DNA of 64,000 nt from contig CAZEJB010000018.1 of NCBI GenBank assembly GCA_964512635.1, positions 1 to 64,000 on the forward strand, given 5' to 3'. The notes beneath the pieces were generated by a model. That model did no database searches, was not told where the DNA came from, and saw only the letters and a program-made list of their open reading frames with translations. The translations under genes and the position numbers were made by a program. This document shows, in pieces, positions 63,037 to 64,000 of the stretch (position 1 is the stretch's first letter; the number at the start of each line of letters is the position of its first letter). This stretch comes from JADZFO01 sp964512635. Lineage in GTDB: Bacteria > 4484-113 > JAFGCY01.

Positions 63037-64000
63037 CATTGCCGCGCCCCGGTTTGCGCACGGCCTTTGCTCCACCGCGGGCGCCCGCGCGAGTGCTGCC
63101 CACCGGTTTGCGCGCCGCCTCCAGCAGCCAGGGCCATGCTGTTAAGACATCCCGCAGGGCTTCAGCCTTGCGCCGGCCAATACCCAGCGCCCGCAGTTCC
63201 CCGGTGCCTGGTATCTCCGCCAGGGTCTTTGTTGTCTTTGGCAGCTTTCTCAGTAGCTCGTAAAGCTGGCTGCGCTCGAAAAGCACACCATAGGGCGAGA
63301 CAATCAGCTGATGCGCCTCAATCAGCCAGGCCAGAACATGCAGGCTGCCCTGCAGGTCCTCCTGCAGCCGCTGCAGCAGCACTGGTTCTTCAGCTGTGAC
63401 CCGGTCAAAAACCAGTTCTGCGACCTGGCGGTCGTGGGCGTTCAGCGAGGCGGCGCCGGCATTGGCAGACTCCGGCACCCGCTTGTACTGGTCAAGCACC
63501 ATCGCTGCCAGCGCGGGATCGAGTCCGTCCTGCCACTCCATCACATGGGCCAGGTCCGGCCCCTGCCAGAAGGGGTTCTTGCGCGCTGCCTTGCCGCTGC
63601 GCTGGGTAACCGCCTCGGCGGAGCGGGTCAGGTATTCAGTCGCTACCAGGCGGCCGGCAGCTTTCAGGGCCTGCTCCGGGGGGACCGTTGACGCTGCTTC
63701 GAAGCGCGTACAGTGGCCGCGAAACTCGGCTGACTGGGCATAACCGTTCAACGCGAACTCCAGAGCAAGCCACCAGGCGGGAGCGCTCTGCTGGCCGTCT
63801 GTGTTCAAGGCAATGCCCTGGCGCAGAGCTGCCCGGGCCAGACCTTCACGCTTGACCCGCGGCCAGGCGGCAAAGTCGTCCGGCGCGGCCTGCAGGGCGA
63901 GAAGCTGGTCCGGCTTCTTGCCACCCACACGTCCGCGATGGACACTGGCGGTGCGCAGTCGCTGGACATGCCGATCGTCGCTAACCGGGATCAGACCGAG
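63032..64000 (-). CDS. Partial protein with HhH/HRDC-like C-terminus
   Basis: Truncated at the window edge; the frame stays open to 64000 with no start inside that can be trusted (GTG 63928 is a possible internal start). At least 323 residues are seen. The C-terminal part carries IPGTGELRALGIGRRKAEAL, a helix-hairpin-helix/HRDC-like pattern used for DNA binding, and ends in a basic tail (ARGGAKAVRKPGRG). The rest is helical and Ala-rich. It may be the end of a DNA-handling enzyme. Name withheld. Confidence 0.55.
   Translation of the reverse strand, partial: LGLIPVSDDRHVQRLRTASVHRGRVGGKKPDQLLALQAAPDDFAAWPRVKREGLARAALRQGIALNTDGQQSAPAWWLALEFALNGYAQSAEFRGHCTRFEAASTVPPEQALKAAGRLVATEYLTRSAEAVTQRSGKAARKNPFWQGPDLAHVMEWQDGLDPALAAMVLDQYKRVPESANAGAASLNAHDRQVAELVFDRVTAEEPVLLQRLQEDLQGSLHVLAWLIEAHQLIVSPYGVLFERSQLYELLRKLPKTTKTLAEIPGTGELRALGIGRRKAEALRDVLTAWPWLLEAARKPVGSTRAGARGGAKAVRKPGRGNA

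Overview
The window is about 60% GC and comes from a diderm-like bacterium. Evidence for this is several lipobox lipoproteins, an HtrA protease, a FliD homologue and membrane-anchored c-type cytochromes. It looks like a metagenome scaffold: there is one 100-N gap, and the gap is flanked by the same 55 bases on both sides. I cannot place the phylum with confidence. A bacillithiol-type BshA, a stand-alone 23S rRNA gene and many apparently leaderless genes (TANNNT about 6 nt before ATG/GTG) argue against a standard proteobacterium.

Layout. 0.2-3.1 kb: a PKD-type lipoprotein and a crotonase-family enzyme. 3.1-7.4 kb: a branched-chain amino-acid type ABC operon (livF, livG, livM, a small membrane protein, livH) with unusual insertions and no binding protein. 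7.7 kb: tRNA-His with atypical end positions. 8.5-10.7 kb: Cys-rich and zinc-ribbon proteins, including a 58-residue metallothionein-like ORF. 10.8-14 kb: an NTF2-like protein, bshA, thiE and thiS. 14-19.2 kb: a DUF885 zinc-hydrolase-like protein with a histone-H1-like tail, then an unknown protein paired with a DyP-type peroxidase. 19.3-26.1 kb: an ABC ATPase, a RanBP2-finger membrane protein, miaA, an unknown membrane protein and a secreted HEFGH metallopeptidase-like protein. 26.1-29.1 kb: a tandemly duplicated two-gene cassette (secreted Cys-rich protein plus lipoprotein). 29.1-33 kb: NosL-like protein, NAGPA-type glycosidase, VOC protein and aldo/keto reductase. 33-35.7 kb: LigD split into three genes (phosphoesterase, ligase, polymerase). 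35.7-39.4 kb: 23S rRNA on the minus strand with its own promoter and flanking stems. 39.6-43.5 kb: two paralogous propeller-type lipoproteins. 43.6-54.6 kb: trpS, dnaX, a cytochrome, an MFS transporter, pentapeptide protein, CgeB-like protein, sfsA, a tetraheme cytochrome fusion, rapZ and tRNA-Met. 54.7-64 kb: a giant FliD-like protein, htrA, a cytochrome lipoprotein, queG, a small coiled-coil membrane protein, an OppF-type ATPase and a truncated gene at the edge.

The most interesting region is 26.1-29.1 kb. Both copies of the Cys-rich gene have a strong Shine-Dalgarno and ATG followed by a TG dinucleotide tract in the signal-peptide codons. In both copies the tract is one TG unit too long for the ATG to read into the mature protein. 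Removing one TG gives a textbook signal peptide each time. This looks like a slipped-strand (phase-variable) switch on a duplicated, undescribed secreted-protein cassette. The second broad observation is the leaderless promoter architecture seen across at least a dozen genes.
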